Shown here piece by piece: positions 36,675 to 45,136 of a stretch of DNA of 63,369 bases. The notes under the pieces were generated by a model. That model did no database searches. It was not told the DNA's origin and saw only the letters and a program-made list of their open reading frames with translations. Each line of letters opens with the position of its first letter. Position 1 is the stretch's first letter. Where the stretch lies: NCBI GenBank assembly GCA_015519975.1, contig WIAL01000019.1, positions 1 to 63,369 on the forward strand, given 5' to 3'. Origin of the DNA: Hydrogenothermaceae bacterium (GTDB taxonomy: Bacteria > Aquificota > Aquificia > Aquificales > Hydrogenothermaceae). A program made the translations under genes and the position numbers.

Positions 36675-37441
36675 ACTGCCTCTCCTTCGCTTGATTTATT
36701 TGTTATATTTTTGTAATTTGGAAGTTTATAGTGAAGTTTAACAACTTCTCCGAAAACTATTACTGCAGGCTTTTCTGCTTTTTTAGAAATTTCTACTATT
36801 TCTTTTAATGTGCCAGTTATAACTTTTTGATTTTCTCTAGATGCATTACTTATTATTGCTGCAGGTATATTCAAGTCTATGTTTTGTCTTTTTGCCTCTT
36901 CTAAAATATCTTTAGCTCTGCTTAACCCCATTAAAACAACCACAGTATGATTTTTTAGTTTTAAAAGGGAAATCCAGTCTTTATTAAACCTATTTCCTGC
37001 TAGATGTGCCGAAACTACAGAAAAACCAGTTGAGTAGCCTCTCATTACTACAGGAATACCAGAGTAAAGAGGAGCTGTTGTAGCCGAAGAAACTCCAGGA
37101 ATAATTTCAACTTCTATTCCATTTTCGATTAAAAAAAGAGCCTCCTCCCCTCCTCTCCCAAATATGTAAGGATCCCCGCTTTTTAATCTCCCTACTGTTA
37201 GACCAGCTTGTGAAAATTCAAGTAAAAGCTTGTTTATTTCTTCTTGTTTTATAGATAATTTGCCTTGTTGTTTTCCAACATATATTAATTTTGTTTTTGA
37301 CGGCAAAAGATTAATAATTTCTTCCGTAATTAGATGATCTATAAGAGCTATATCTAATTTGTCAAAAATTTTTAAGGCTTTTACTGTTAGAAGCTCTGGG
37401 TCTCCAGTTCCACAGCCTATTAAATAAACTTTACCTTTCAT
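36659..37441 (-). CDS. cobA: Uroporphyrinogen-III C-methyltransferase (SUMT)
   Basis: This 260-residue enzyme would make precorrin-2 with S-adenosylmethionine. The tetrapyrrole methylase motifs are VYLIGCGTGDPELLTVKAL, the LKSGDPYIFGRGGEE loop and IPGVSSATTAP. It lacks the CysG N-terminal domain; that activity is encoded separately at 41225-41788. ATG 37441 is 7 bases from GGTG, while ATG 37447 is directly against it, so 37441 is preferred. It is the first gene of the nitrate/nitrite operon, about 27 bases after the expected start of the sigma-54 promoter. Confidence 0.93.
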   Translation of the reverse strand: MKGKVYLIGCGTGDPELLTVKALKIFDKLDIALIDHLITEEIINLLPSKTKLIYVGKQQGKLSIKQEEINKLLLEFSQAGLTVGRLKSGDPYIFGRGGEEALFLIENGIEVEIIPGVSSATTAPLYSGIPVVMRGYSTGFSVVSAHLAGNRFNKDWISLLKLKNHTVVVLMGLSRAKDILEEAKRQNIDLNIPAAIISNASRENQKVITGTLKEIVEISKKAEKPAVIVFGEVVKLHYKLPNYKNITNKSSEGEAVWKNS

Positions 37442-37478
37442 TTTCATTCACCAATTTATTTTTCCTTACTAATTTTTA

Positions 37479-37495
37479 AGCAAATAACATGCCAA
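37479..37495 (-). promoter_or_regulatory. Sigma-54 promoter of the cobA-nirA-nar-nas operon
   Basis: On the minus strand the sequence reads TTGGCATG-N4-TTGCT, one mismatch from the -24/-12 consensus YTGGCACG-N4-TTGCW. The invariant GG (37493-37492) and GC (37481-37480) are exactly 10 bases apart. A transcript would begin near 37468, about 27 bases before the cobA start. A NifA-type activator is encoded nearby at 38733-40286. Confidence 0.72.
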
Positions 37496-37569
37496 AATTG
37501 ATAAGTTATTGAAAATAGTTGATTTTTTTAATTTTATATAATTAGATCCCTTTGTTAAAACTGAGATAG

Positions 37570-37590
37570 TTACAAATTTGTAATTACATT
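37570..37590. promoter_or_regulatory. Overlapping palindromes, candidate activator sites
   Basis: TTACAAATTTGTAA (37570-37583) is a perfect 14-bp palindrome. It overlaps a second perfect palindrome, TGTAATTACA (37579-37588). They lie about 80-95 bases upstream of each of the two divergent sigma-54 promoters, a usual distance for enhancer-binding proteins. The base composition is AT-rich, so chance palindromes are possible. The rest of this 273-base gap shows no gene; a TATAAT at 37639-37644 may be an additional sigma-70 -10 box for the plus strand. Confidence 0.4.
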
Positions 37591-37669
37591 TTTGTCATTT
37601 TGTATAAGTTCAAAGATTAACTTCTAATAACAAACTAATATAATGTAGGATTAGATTTATTAAAATAAA

Positions 37670-37686
37670 CTGGTATATTTTTTGCT
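37670..37686 (+). promoter_or_regulatory. Sigma-54-type promoter of the TrpD2-like gene
   Basis: CTGGTATA-N4-TTGCT has the required GG (37672-37673) and GC (37684-37685) with 10 bases between. The -24 side is weaker than that of the divergent operon promoter. Transcription would start near 37697, giving a 24-base leader with GGGAGAAA ahead of ATG 37721. Confidence 0.55.
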
Positions 37687-37720
37687 TAAGTTTTAATTAA
37701 AACTTTGGGAGAAAGTTGAA

Positions 37721-38743
37721 ATGATCACATATTTAAAAAAAGTTGCTGCAGGCAAAGAAAGAGCTAAAGATTTAACCTATGGAGAAGCATTTCAGGCAAA
37801 TAAAGATATTTTAGACAGGAAAGCTACAGACATACAGATAGGTGCTTTTTGGTCTGCTATGAGAGTTAAATATGCTACTATTGAAGAATTAAAAGGTTTT
37901 ATTGATGCTCTTAGAGAAGAAACTAATTATATTGACAGCTATGAATTAAACCCTGTTGATCTTGCAGTTGGATATGACGGAAAGAATAAATCTATTCATA
38001 TTTTGCCTGCATCTATTTTTATAGCAGCCGGAGCTGGAGCTAAAATAGTAGGACATGGTAATGAAAAAGTTCCTTCAAAGTTTGGAATCACTTATCAAGA
38101 AGTACTTAACGCAATGGGATGCTTTATCCTTACTAACTCAGATGATATTTTAAAGGCTTTAGAACTTTCAGGTTTTAGCTTTTATCATCAAAAATATTTA
38201 AATCCAAAACTTGCTTCACTTTTACCAAAAAGAAGAGAGTTTGGGCTAAGAAATTTTTTAAATACAATAGAAAAAATGCTTAATCCTTTTAGAACAACCA
38301 AAGTTCTTGTTGGCGTAGCACATACACAGTTTATAGAAAAATATATCCAAATAGCTCATCATGTAGGATTCAAAGACATTTTTGTAATTAAAGGACTTGA
38401 AGGAGGAATAGAGCCTTTCCCAAATAAAGAGACTAAAGTTAATACAAATAAAGTGTTTTCTTTATCAATAATTCCTAAAAGATTAAATGAAGATATAAAA
38501 TTTACGCAAAATATTTCCTTAAAAGAAAATGCAGACATATGTCTTTCAGTTTTAAAAAATGAAGATAATCCATTCACAGAATGGGCTCTTCTTACAGCAA
38601 GTTTAATTATTACAGCTTATGGTATTGAGGATGATATTAAAAATGCTGTATTATTGGCAGAAGAAAGTTTAAATTCAGGTGCAGCTCTGGAATGTTTTGA
38701 GGTTTACAAGTCTTTAACCGTAAATAAAAAAGTTACTTTTTAA
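37721..38743 (+). CDS. Anthranilate phosphoribosyltransferase-like protein (TrpD2/YbiB type)
   Basis: This 340-residue protein has the TrpD fold: an N-terminal helical domain (DLTYGEAFQANKDIL) and a nucleoside-phosphorylase-like alpha/beta domain. The PRPP loop GTGGD of true TrpD is replaced by VGYDGKNKS, and the KHGNR motif reads GHGNEKVPSKFG. This matches the TrpD2 group, some of which bind nucleic acid rather than catalyse tryptophan synthesis. Its own sigma-54-type promoter, shared region with the nitrate operon and convergent NifA-like neighbour hint at a nitrogen-related role. It overlaps that neighbour by 11 bases at the 3' ends. Confidence 0.75.
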   Translation: MITYLKKVAAGKERAKDLTYGEAFQANKDILDRKATDIQIGAFWSAMRVKYATIEELKGFIDALREETNYIDSYELNPVDLAVGYDGKNKSIHILPASIFIAAGAGAKIVGHGNEKVPSKFGITYQEVLNAMGCFILTNSDDILKALELSGFSFYHQKYLNPKLASLLPKRREFGLRNFLNTIEKMLNPFRTTKVLVGVAHTQFIEKYIQIAHHVGFKDIFVIKGLEGGIEPFPNKETKVNTNKVFSLSIIPKRLNEDIKFTQNISLKENADICLSVLKNEDNPFTEWALLTASLIITAYGIEDDIKNAVLLAEESLNSGAALECFEVYKSLTVNKKVTF

Positions 38744-40286
38744 AAGGAATATTATATTTTTCCATTCTATATCTTACCTGACGGGGGGTCATACCAAGTA
38801 ATTTCGCTGCTTTTTTTATTACATAACCTGATTTTTGCAGTGCATCTTCTATAGCTTGTTTTTCAAGTTCCTGAACTGTCTTTGGTAATTGGGATTTTTG
38901 TAAAACTAAATTATCTGACTTTATTTGAATATCTTTTGTTTCTTCAGATTTTTTCATATTTTTAATTTTATTTTTTATATCTACAGGTAAATCTTCAAAA
39001 GAAAGCTGATTGGATTTTGCCAAAATGACCATCCTTTCCATTGTATTTTGAAGCTGTCTAACGTTTCCTGGCCAATCATATTCAGTAAGTAAGTTTACAA
39101 GTTCTTTAGAAATAGTTAGATTTTTCCCGTACATCTTGTTAAACTTATCAAGGAAAAAGTAAATTAAAAGAGGGATGTCCTCTTTTCTTTCTTTTAAAGG
39201 CGGAATATGTACTGAAATCACATTTAGTCTATAATAAAGATCTTCTCTAAAAGTTCCTTCATAAACCATTTTTTCAAGATTTTTATTCGTAGCTGCAATT
39301 ATTCTCACATCTACTTTTATAGGTTTGGATCCTCCAAGCCTTTCAACTTCTTTTTCCTGTAATACTCTTAAAATCTTAGATTGAAGAAGAAGTGGCATAT
39401 CTCCAATTTCATCTAAAAATATTGTTCCTCCATTAGCAAGTTCAAATTTACCTTTTTTTGTTGTATTTGCTCCTGTAAATGCTCCTTTTTCATATCCAAA
39501 AAGTTCGCTTTCAAGTAAATCTTCAGGAATTGCAGCACAGTTTATTTTTATGAAAGGCTTGTCTACTCTGTTTGAAAGCTGATGTATTGATTTTGCAAAA
39601 ACTTCTTTTCCAACACCGCTTTCTCCTGTTAAAAGAACAGTGGCAGGTGTGTTTGCTACATTTTTTATAATTTCCACAATATCTAAAATTTGCTTACTTT
39701 TTCCTACTACCCCCTCAATTCCTGTTTTTGACATTATTAGCTTTATCTGATTTTGCAGATAATTTTTTTCTTCTTCTAATTTTTTCTTTTCTTCCTTTAT
39801 CTGCAGGAAAAGTTTAATTGAGTTTCCTAAAATATTACTGATTAGAGTTAAAAACTTGGTGTAATTGTCTAAAGATTCCTTACCTGTATAAGTTTTGTCT
39901 ACAGCCAGAACTCCCAATGTCTTGTCTCCAACTTTTATTGGAACTGCAATAAATGCAAGTTTTTTATTTTTATATTTTTTTAAATCTCTTTTTGTTTTGT
40001 TCAAGAAAGTTTTTTCTTTTGTAATATCAGGAATAACTATAGGTGTACCTAATTTCCATACCTTTCCTATTACACCCTCTCCTGGTTTGTAGCTTATATT
40101 TTCTTTATTACCAAAAAGTTTCAGCTCATCTGATCCTGTTTCTTTTAATGCAATTAATACATTCTCAAAATCTGTTATAGACTTCAAAAGGTTTGATATA
40201 TATCTTAAATTCTCTTCATAATCCGTAGATGAAACTAATGCTTTGGATATTTCGTATATAGCTGTTAGCTGTTGTTTTTCTTCCAA
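38733..40286 (-). CDS. NifA-type sigma-54-dependent activator (GAF-AAA+-Fis)
   Basis: This 517-residue enhancer-binding protein has an N-terminal GAF sensor (about 10-165), a coiled linker, a sigma-54 AAA+ domain with Walker A GESGVGKE (221-228), the sigma-54 contact loop GAFTGA (268-273) and Walker B FLDEIGD, and a C-terminal Fis-type helix-turn-helix (about 470-515). All ATPase motifs are intact. The layout is that of NifA/NorR-like proteins; the cysteine linker of oxygen-sensitive NifA is absent. The start is probably TTG 40286, as no ATG is available upstream. The two sigma-54-type promoters at 37.48 and 37.68 kb are its likely targets. Confidence 0.9.
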   Translation of the reverse strand: MEEKQQLTAIYEISKALVSSTDYEENLRYISNLLKSITDFENVLIALKETGSDELKLFGNKENISYKPGEGVIGKVWKLGTPIVIPDITKEKTFLNKTKRDLKKYKNKKLAFIAVPIKVGDKTLGVLAVDKTYTGKESLDNYTKFLTLISNILGNSIKLFLQIKEEKKKLEEEKNYLQNQIKLIMSKTGIEGVVGKSKQILDIVEIIKNVANTPATVLLTGESGVGKEVFAKSIHQLSNRVDKPFIKINCAAIPEDLLESELFGYEKGAFTGANTTKKGKFELANGGTIFLDEIGDMPLLLQSKILRVLQEKEVERLGGSKPIKVDVRIIAATNKNLEKMVYEGTFREDLYYRLNVISVHIPPLKERKEDIPLLIYFFLDKFNKMYGKNLTISKELVNLLTEYDWPGNVRQLQNTMERMVILAKSNQLSFEDLPVDIKNKIKNMKKSEETKDIQIKSDNLVLQKSQLPKTVQELEKQAIEDALQKSGYVIKKAAKLLGMTPRQVRYRMEKYNIPFKK

Positions 40287-40378
40287 TTTTTCTTTAGTTA
40301 CAATTTTGTAATTTTTAATATTATATACTCTTTTAGCTATTTTTCTAACTGCTATTTTGTCTTTAAATTTAATTTTTT

Positions 40379-41143
40379 CTAATCAATATATTCTAAAATT
40401 TGATTTATGTTTTCTATTATTAAGTCTGGTTTTATACCTTTTTCTAAATCATTAGGAGTGAATTTTCCTGTTTTTACAAGAATTCCTTTCAGACCTGCGT
40501 CCATTGCTCCTTTTACATCAGATTCTATGTCATCTCCTATCACTGCCACTTCTTCTGGTCTTAATCCCATAGACTTTACAGAAAGCAAAAAGAAATCTTT
40601 ATTAGGTTTCCCTATAAGTTTAGCCTTTTTTCCTGTTGCAAATTCAAGTCCTACAATATATGCTCCGCAGTCTAAAGATAATTTACCATCTTTATCTCTA
40701 AAATATTTATTTTTAGCAGCTGCTAATAAATCAGCTCCTCCCATCAAGTATCTGAAGGCTTTATTCATGTTCTCATAGGTGAAGTTATCTCGAGCGTCAC
40801 CAACAACTACATAATCAATAGGTTCTTTTTTAATATCCTTCATATCCTCAAGAGCAAGGTCTGTAAGTAGAAAAAAAGCACCTGCGTTTTTTTCTCTTAA
40901 AAATTGCTTTGTAGCTTCGAGGGCAGAAAATATTTCTTCTTCTTTAACATTGAATCCCATTTTAATTAATTTCTGGTACACGGCTTTACGGGATTTCGTG
41001 GTAGTATTTGTTATAAATCTGACTGGGTATTTTTCTTTTAGCTTTTTTAATGTTTCCTGTGCACCTTCTATTGGTTTATCAATAATATATAGAACACCGT
41101 CTAAATCCAATAAAAAGCCTTTTATCCTTTTAAAATCAATCAT
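40379..41143 (-). CDS. HAD-superfamily IIA phosphatase (NagD/HDHD2-like)
   Basis: This 254-residue protein carries the HAD motifs FLLDLDGVLY (nucleophile Asp), FITNTTTKSR, the lysine motif LIGKPNKDFF and GDDIESDVKGAMDAG, with the C2A cap of the NagD/HDHD2 group. It would dephosphorylate a small sugar phosphate or nucleotide; the substrate is not evident. ATG 41143, 7 bases after AAGGGTG, is preferred over TTG 41149. It lies between Met8-like and activator genes on the same strand. Confidence 0.85.
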   Translation of the reverse strand: MIDFKRIKGFLLDLDGVLYIIDKPIEGAQETLKKLKEKYPVRFITNTTTKSRKAVYQKLIKMGFNVKEEEIFSALEATKQFLREKNAGAFFLLTDLALEDMKDIKKEPIDYVVVGDARDNFTYENMNKAFRYLMGGADLLAAAKNKYFRDKDGKLSLDCGAYIVGLEFATGKKAKLIGKPNKDFFLLSVKSMGLRPEEVAVIGDDIESDVKGAMDAGLKGILVKTGKFTPNDLEKGIKPDLIIENINQILEYID

Positions 41144-41224
41144 TTTCAAACACCCTTTCTAATTTTGGATTTTTAAATCTTATTTGTTTCCGGTTTTTTC
41201 ATTTTTTTGATAATTTGTGCAAGC

Positions 41225-41788
41225 TTATTCTTCCTCAAAAAGTTCATCAATTAGCTGGAGAATTTTTTTCTGTCTATCTTTTCCTTTTGGCAGTTCTTCC
41301 CGTACATTTTTTATCTTCTGGAATATGTCCTCCAAATTTTCCGGTATATTTTTTTCTATATGTTTTCTTAATTTTGCTGATAATCCAGGGAGGTTTCCTG
41401 ATGTAGTAATTCCTATAACTATATCATCTTTTTTTACATATGCAGGGAATATAAACGTGCAGTAATCAGGACTGTCAACACTATTTACAGGTATTTTTTT
41501 TCTTACACAGTAATTGTAGATTTCCCTTTGAAGATTTATATCATCTACTGCAACAATTACAAGTTCTTTTCTATCAATATCTGTAAATAAAAATCCTCTG
41601 TTTATTAAATTTATTTTTCCTTCTTCGGCAAGTTTTTTTATTTCATCTCTTTTTATTTCTTTTGCAACTACTGTTATTTTCGGTTTAAAGGGAAGGAGTT
41701 TTTCAATTTTTCTGAGTGCCACTTCTCCAGCACCGACAATTAACACATTTTTTCCTTCTATATTTATAAATAAAGGAAATAAAGCCAT
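41225..41788 (-). CDS. Precorrin-2 dehydrogenase / sirohydrochlorin ferrochelatase (Met8/CysG-N like)
   Basis: This 187-residue protein matches the N-terminal part of CysG: the NAD-binding NVLIVGAGEVALRKIEKLL, the NSVDSPDYCTFIFPA motif and GITTSGNLPGLSAKLRKHIE. It would oxidise precorrin-2 and insert iron to give siroheme. With cobA of the nitrate operon it completes the route to the NirA cofactor. It starts 2 bases after the glutamine amidotransferase gene, so they are co-transcribed. Confidence 0.88.
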   Translation of the reverse strand: MALFPLFINIEGKNVLIVGAGEVALRKIEKLLPFKPKITVVAKEIKRDEIKKLAEEGKINLINRGFLFTDIDRKELVIVAVDDINLQREIYNYCVRKKIPVNSVDSPDYCTFIFPAYVKKDDIVIGITTSGNLPGLSAKLRKHIEKNIPENLEDIFQKIKNVREELPKGKDRQKKILQLIDELFEEE

Positions 41789-41790
41789 CT

Positions 41791-42486
41791 TTAAACCTTT
41801 TCCAGATTATCAAGCATACTGTAAAGCTGGTGCTTTATAACTATAAAGTAATCATCTTTTGAAAGCATTTCTTTAGGGGTTTGTATGTATTTTCCTTTCT
41901 CTTTAAGTTCTTCCTGTGAATTTTCAATTAAAGCCTGTGCACTTTCTTTTGTGGTTTCCAGATGGAACTGAAGGCCAACTATTCTACCTTCTATCTCAAA
42001 AGCCTGATTCTCTGTTGCTTCATTGAAGGCTATTTTTTTTGCTCCTTTTGGAAGGTCAAATGTGTCGCCGTGCCAGTGGAAGGGTGTAAATTCATGCGGG
42101 AAGTCTCTAAAAATAAGAGATTTTTTACCTTCTTCTGTAAGATTTACAGGAAACCATCCTATCTCTTTGTATTTATTTTTGTAAACCTTTGCACCTAAAA
42201 CATCTGCTATTAACTGTGCTCCAAGACATATTCCTAATACTTTTTTACCAAGCATAATAGCATTTTCAATAAAAACCTTTTCCCTTTTTAAAAATGGATA
42301 TTTATCCTCATCATAAACACCCATAGGACCACCCATTACAACAAGCATATCAAAAGATGAAAAATCAGGAAAAGGCTGATTTTTATAAAGGTGAGTTCCC
42401 TTGATTGTATGCCCTCTTTCTTTTGCCCAGCTTAATATATTTGCAGGAGATTCGAAAGGAACGTGTTGGAAATAGTGTATTCTCAT
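41791..42486 (-). CDS. Class I glutamine amidotransferase (GMP synthase-like)
   Basis: This 231-residue GATase1 domain stands alone. It has the oxyanion strand VVMGGPMGVYDED, the nucleophile elbow GICLGAQLIAD and the His/Glu pair in GLQFHLETT. It would hydrolyse glutamine to supply ammonia, or act as a gamma-glutamyl hydrolase; no synthetase partner is adjacent. The stop of mscS lies 1 base upstream, and the Met8-like gene starts 2 bases downstream. Confidence 0.85.
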   Translation of the reverse strand: MRIHYFQHVPFESPANILSWAKERGHTIKGTHLYKNQPFPDFSSFDMLVVMGGPMGVYDEDKYPFLKREKVFIENAIMLGKKVLGICLGAQLIADVLGAKVYKNKYKEIGWFPVNLTEEGKKSLIFRDFPHEFTPFHWHGDTFDLPKGAKKIAFNEATENQAFEIEGRIVGLQFHLETTKESAQALIENSQEELKEKGKYIQTPKEMLSKDDYFIVIKHQLYSMLDNLEKV

Positions 42487-42487
42487 C

Positions 42488-43591
42488 TTATCCTTCCTTT
42501 ACTTTTATTTCAGGTATGTTTTCAACATATATTGACCTGCTTGGGAATGCAAAAGATGAGCCGTTTTTTTCTACTATTTCCATTATTTTATAATAAATAT
42601 CCTGTTTTATATCCAGCCATTCAAGCCAATTTGAAGTATCTGTGTAACAAACTATTAATATATTTAAAGAACTATCTGCAAACTCATCAAAATAAACTGC
42701 TATAGTTTGATCTGTGGCTATTTTAGGATGATTTTCAAGTAAATTCCTTATATCTTTAATTATATTATCAATTTGTTCTTTTTTTGTTGAATAAACAAGA
42801 CCAATTTTAGCTAAAATTCTTCTAACATTTCTTCTTGAAAAGTTCTCAAGTGGATTATTAGCTATATAACTGTTTGGAACTGTTATTAACCCTTTTTCAA
42901 AAGTTCTTATTTTAGTTGTTCTTATTCCTATATCCTCAACAATCCCTTCGATAGATCCTGTTTTTACCCATTCTCCTATTTTCATAGACCTGTCAGCAAG
43001 TATTGTTAGTCCACCAAAAAAGTTTGCAACTGTATCTTTTGCTGCAAGTGCAAATGCAAGACCACCAAGTCCAAGTGAAGCAATTAAAGCAGTAACATTT
43101 ATTCCCCATTCTTGAAGTACAGCAACGATTCCCAGGATAAAAACAAAGGCTTTTGCTGATTTTATAAATAGAGTTGCAAACTCTTTATAAAGGTCTTTCC
43201 CAAATTTTTGAGTAAATTTATGTATCTCAGGTGTAAAAACATTTATAGAGTTATATGCTATCCAGAATATATCATAAATAAATAAAGATCTGATAACGTG
43301 CTTTGTGATTTCTGTTTCAATGTTGAGAATGTCTAAAGCAAACCATAGACCAAATATGATAAATAAAAATTTTAAAGGAGCTTCTATAGCTTTAAGAAGT
43401 TTATCATCTATTTGTGTTTTTGTTTTAGAAACTGTAAGTTTAAATGCTTTTAATACTACTGCCGTAAAAAGCTTTCTGAAAAATATAAATAAAAAGAATA
43501 CTATTAGAGCAAGAGTCCACCTATATAAAGGAACCCCCAATATAATCTGCTGTAAAAAGCTATTTATTTGCTGTAAAATATTGTTTTCCAT
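42488..43591 (-). CDS. MscS-family mechanosensitive channel
   Basis: This 367-residue channel has four predicted membrane helices, the last with the MscS TM3 pattern ASLGLGGLAFALAAKDTVAN. A beta domain (FFGGLTILADRSMKIGEW, GIVEDIGIRTTKIRTFEKG) and a C-terminal alpha/beta domain follow. It would release solutes under hypo-osmotic stress. It is divergent from pgpA with only 31 bases between the start codons, so the two promoters must lie in or near the coding sequences. Confidence 0.92.
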   Translation of the reverse strand: MENNILQQINSFLQQIILGVPLYRWTLALIVFFLFIFFRKLFTAVVLKAFKLTVSKTKTQIDDKLLKAIEAPLKFLFIIFGLWFALDILNIETEITKHVIRSLFIYDIFWIAYNSINVFTPEIHKFTQKFGKDLYKEFATLFIKSAKAFVFILGIVAVLQEWGINVTALIASLGLGGLAFALAAKDTVANFFGGLTILADRSMKIGEWVKTGSIEGIVEDIGIRTTKIRTFEKGLITVPNSYIANNPLENFSRRNVRRILAKIGLVYSTKKEQIDNIIKDIRNLLENHPKIATDQTIAVYFDEFADSSLNILIVCYTDTSNWLEWLDIKQDIYYKIMEIVEKNGSSFAFPSRSIYVENIPEIKVKEG

Positions 43592-43622
43592 AAAAAAATT
43601 TTAGCATAACTTGGAGAATTTA

Positions 43623-44099
43623 ATGAATTTAAAACAAAAAATTGCTGACTTTTTAGCATCAGGTTTTTATGTAGGGAAAATTCCTCTTGCTCCTGGAACA
43701 ATTGGAACTCTTGTTGCTATTCCTATTATGTTCGTTTACTGGAATAAAGGAATTGGAGCCCAGCTTTTAATAACTTTAGCTGTATTTTTTATAGGACTTT
43801 GGGCGTCTACTGTTATTGTTGGAGACACATCTGGCGGAGAAAAAAGTAAAATAGATCCAGATTTTGTTGTTATTGACGAGATAGCCGGATATATGGTTGC
43901 AATGCTTGGGGTTCCCTTTGAACCTTTGTATCTTGCAATAGCATTTGTGCTTTTTAGAATATATGATATATTCAAACCTCCACCTATAAAATGGTTTGAG
44001 AATCTTCCTTCAGGTCTTGGTATAATGGCAGATGATATTATTGCAGGGATTTATGTACTTATAATAATGCAAATTTTAATACATTTTTTTAAGATTTAA
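43623..44099 (+). CDS. pgpA: Phosphatidylglycerophosphatase A
   Basis: This 158-residue membrane enzyme would dephosphorylate phosphatidylglycerol phosphate. Signature segments are GKIPLAPGTIGTL, DPDFVVIDEIAGYMVA with acidic catalytic residues, FRIYDIFKPPPIKWFE and GLGIMADDIIAGIY. The frame is open from TTG 43611, but ATG 43623 lies 6 bases after GGAG and fits the family start. purM follows after 14 bases. Confidence 0.93.
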   Translation: MNLKQKIADFLASGFYVGKIPLAPGTIGTLVAIPIMFVYWNKGIGAQLLITLAVFFIGLWASTVIVGDTSGGEKSKIDPDFVVIDEIAGYMVAMLGVPFEPLYLAIAFVLFRIYDIFKPPPIKWFENLPSGLGIMADDIIAGIYVLIIMQILIHFFKI

Positions 44100-44113
44100 A
44101 AAGAGGTAGAGAC

Positions 44114-45136
44114 ATGATAACTTATAAAGATGCAGGTGTTGATATAGAAAAAGCAGATAAATTTGTAGAGCAGATTAAAGGATTTGTAAAAGGAACTTTC
44201 AATAAAAATGTTATAACTCCAATAGGAGGATTTGCAGGGGCTTATCTTCTTGAAATAGCAAAATATAAAGAGCCTGTAATAACTTCATCTACAGATGGGG
44301 TTGGAACAAAGTTAAAAATAGCCCAAATACTTGATAAGCACGATACAATCGGAATAGACCTTGTTGCAATGTGTGTAAATGACCTTGTTACTACAACTTC
44401 TAGACCTTTATTTTTCCTTGATTATTTTGCGACAGGAAAGCTTGAGCCTAATGTGGCTGTAGATGTTGTAAAAGGCATAGCAGAAGGATGTAAACAAGCC
44501 CAGTGTGCATTAATCGGCGGTGAAACTGCAGAAATGCCGGGAATGTATAAAGAAGGTGAGTATGATCTTGCAGGATTTTCTGTAGGCGTTGTAGAAAAAG
44601 AAAAAATGCTTGATGGATCAAAAACACGCGAAGGAGATATTTTAATAGGGATAGCTTCTTCAGGAGTTCACAGTAACGGATATTCCTTAGTAAGAAAATT
44701 AATTGAAGTTAAAGGTTATAAATACACAGACTATATAGAAGAGTTTGGGAAAACTATAGGAGAAGAGCTTTTAACTCCTACGAAAATTTATGTTAGATCT
44801 ATTTTGAAGCTTTCTGAAGAAGTAGAACTTCATGCAATTGCTCACATAACAGGTGGAGGAATACCTGGAAATCTAATCAGAGTTTTAAATAATGATTTAA
44901 CGGCAGTTATAGAAGAAGGAAGCTGGGAAGTTCTGCCTGTATTTAAATGGATAGAAAAAGAAGGAAAAGTACCAAGAGAGGAAATGTATAAAACATTTAA
45001 TATGGGTCTTGGAATGATAATTGCTCTTCCAGAAAAAGATAAAGAGAAAGCATTAAAAATACTGGAGGAAATGGGAGAAAAGCCATATATTATAGGCTAC
45101 TTAAGAAAAGGTGAGAAGTCTGTCCAGATAATATAA
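44114..45136 (+). CDS. purM: Phosphoribosylformylglycinamidine cyclo-ligase (AIR synthetase)
   Basis: This 340-residue ATP-dependent enzyme would form aminoimidazole ribonucleotide in purine synthesis. Family motifs are YKDAGVDIEKAD, TSSTDGVGTKLKIA, CVNDLVTT, LIGGETAEMPGMY, GIASSGVHSNGYSLVRK and HITGGGIPGNL. Its length is standard. AGAGGTAGAGAC precedes the ATG. Its stop is followed without a gap by the ATG of the glycoside hydrolase gene. Confidence 0.97.
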   Translation: MITYKDAGVDIEKADKFVEQIKGFVKGTFNKNVITPIGGFAGAYLLEIAKYKEPVITSSTDGVGTKLKIAQILDKHDTIGIDLVAMCVNDLVTTTSRPLFFLDYFATGKLEPNVAVDVVKGIAEGCKQAQCALIGGETAEMPGMYKEGEYDLAGFSVGVVEKEKMLDGSKTREGDILIGIASSGVHSNGYSLVRKLIEVKGYKYTDYIEEFGKTIGEELLTPTKIYVRSILKLSEEVELHAIAHITGGGIPGNLIRVLNNDLTAVIEEGSWEVLPVFKWIEKEGKVPREEMYKTFNMGLGMIIALPEKDKEKALKILEEMGEKPYIIGYLRKGEKSVQII

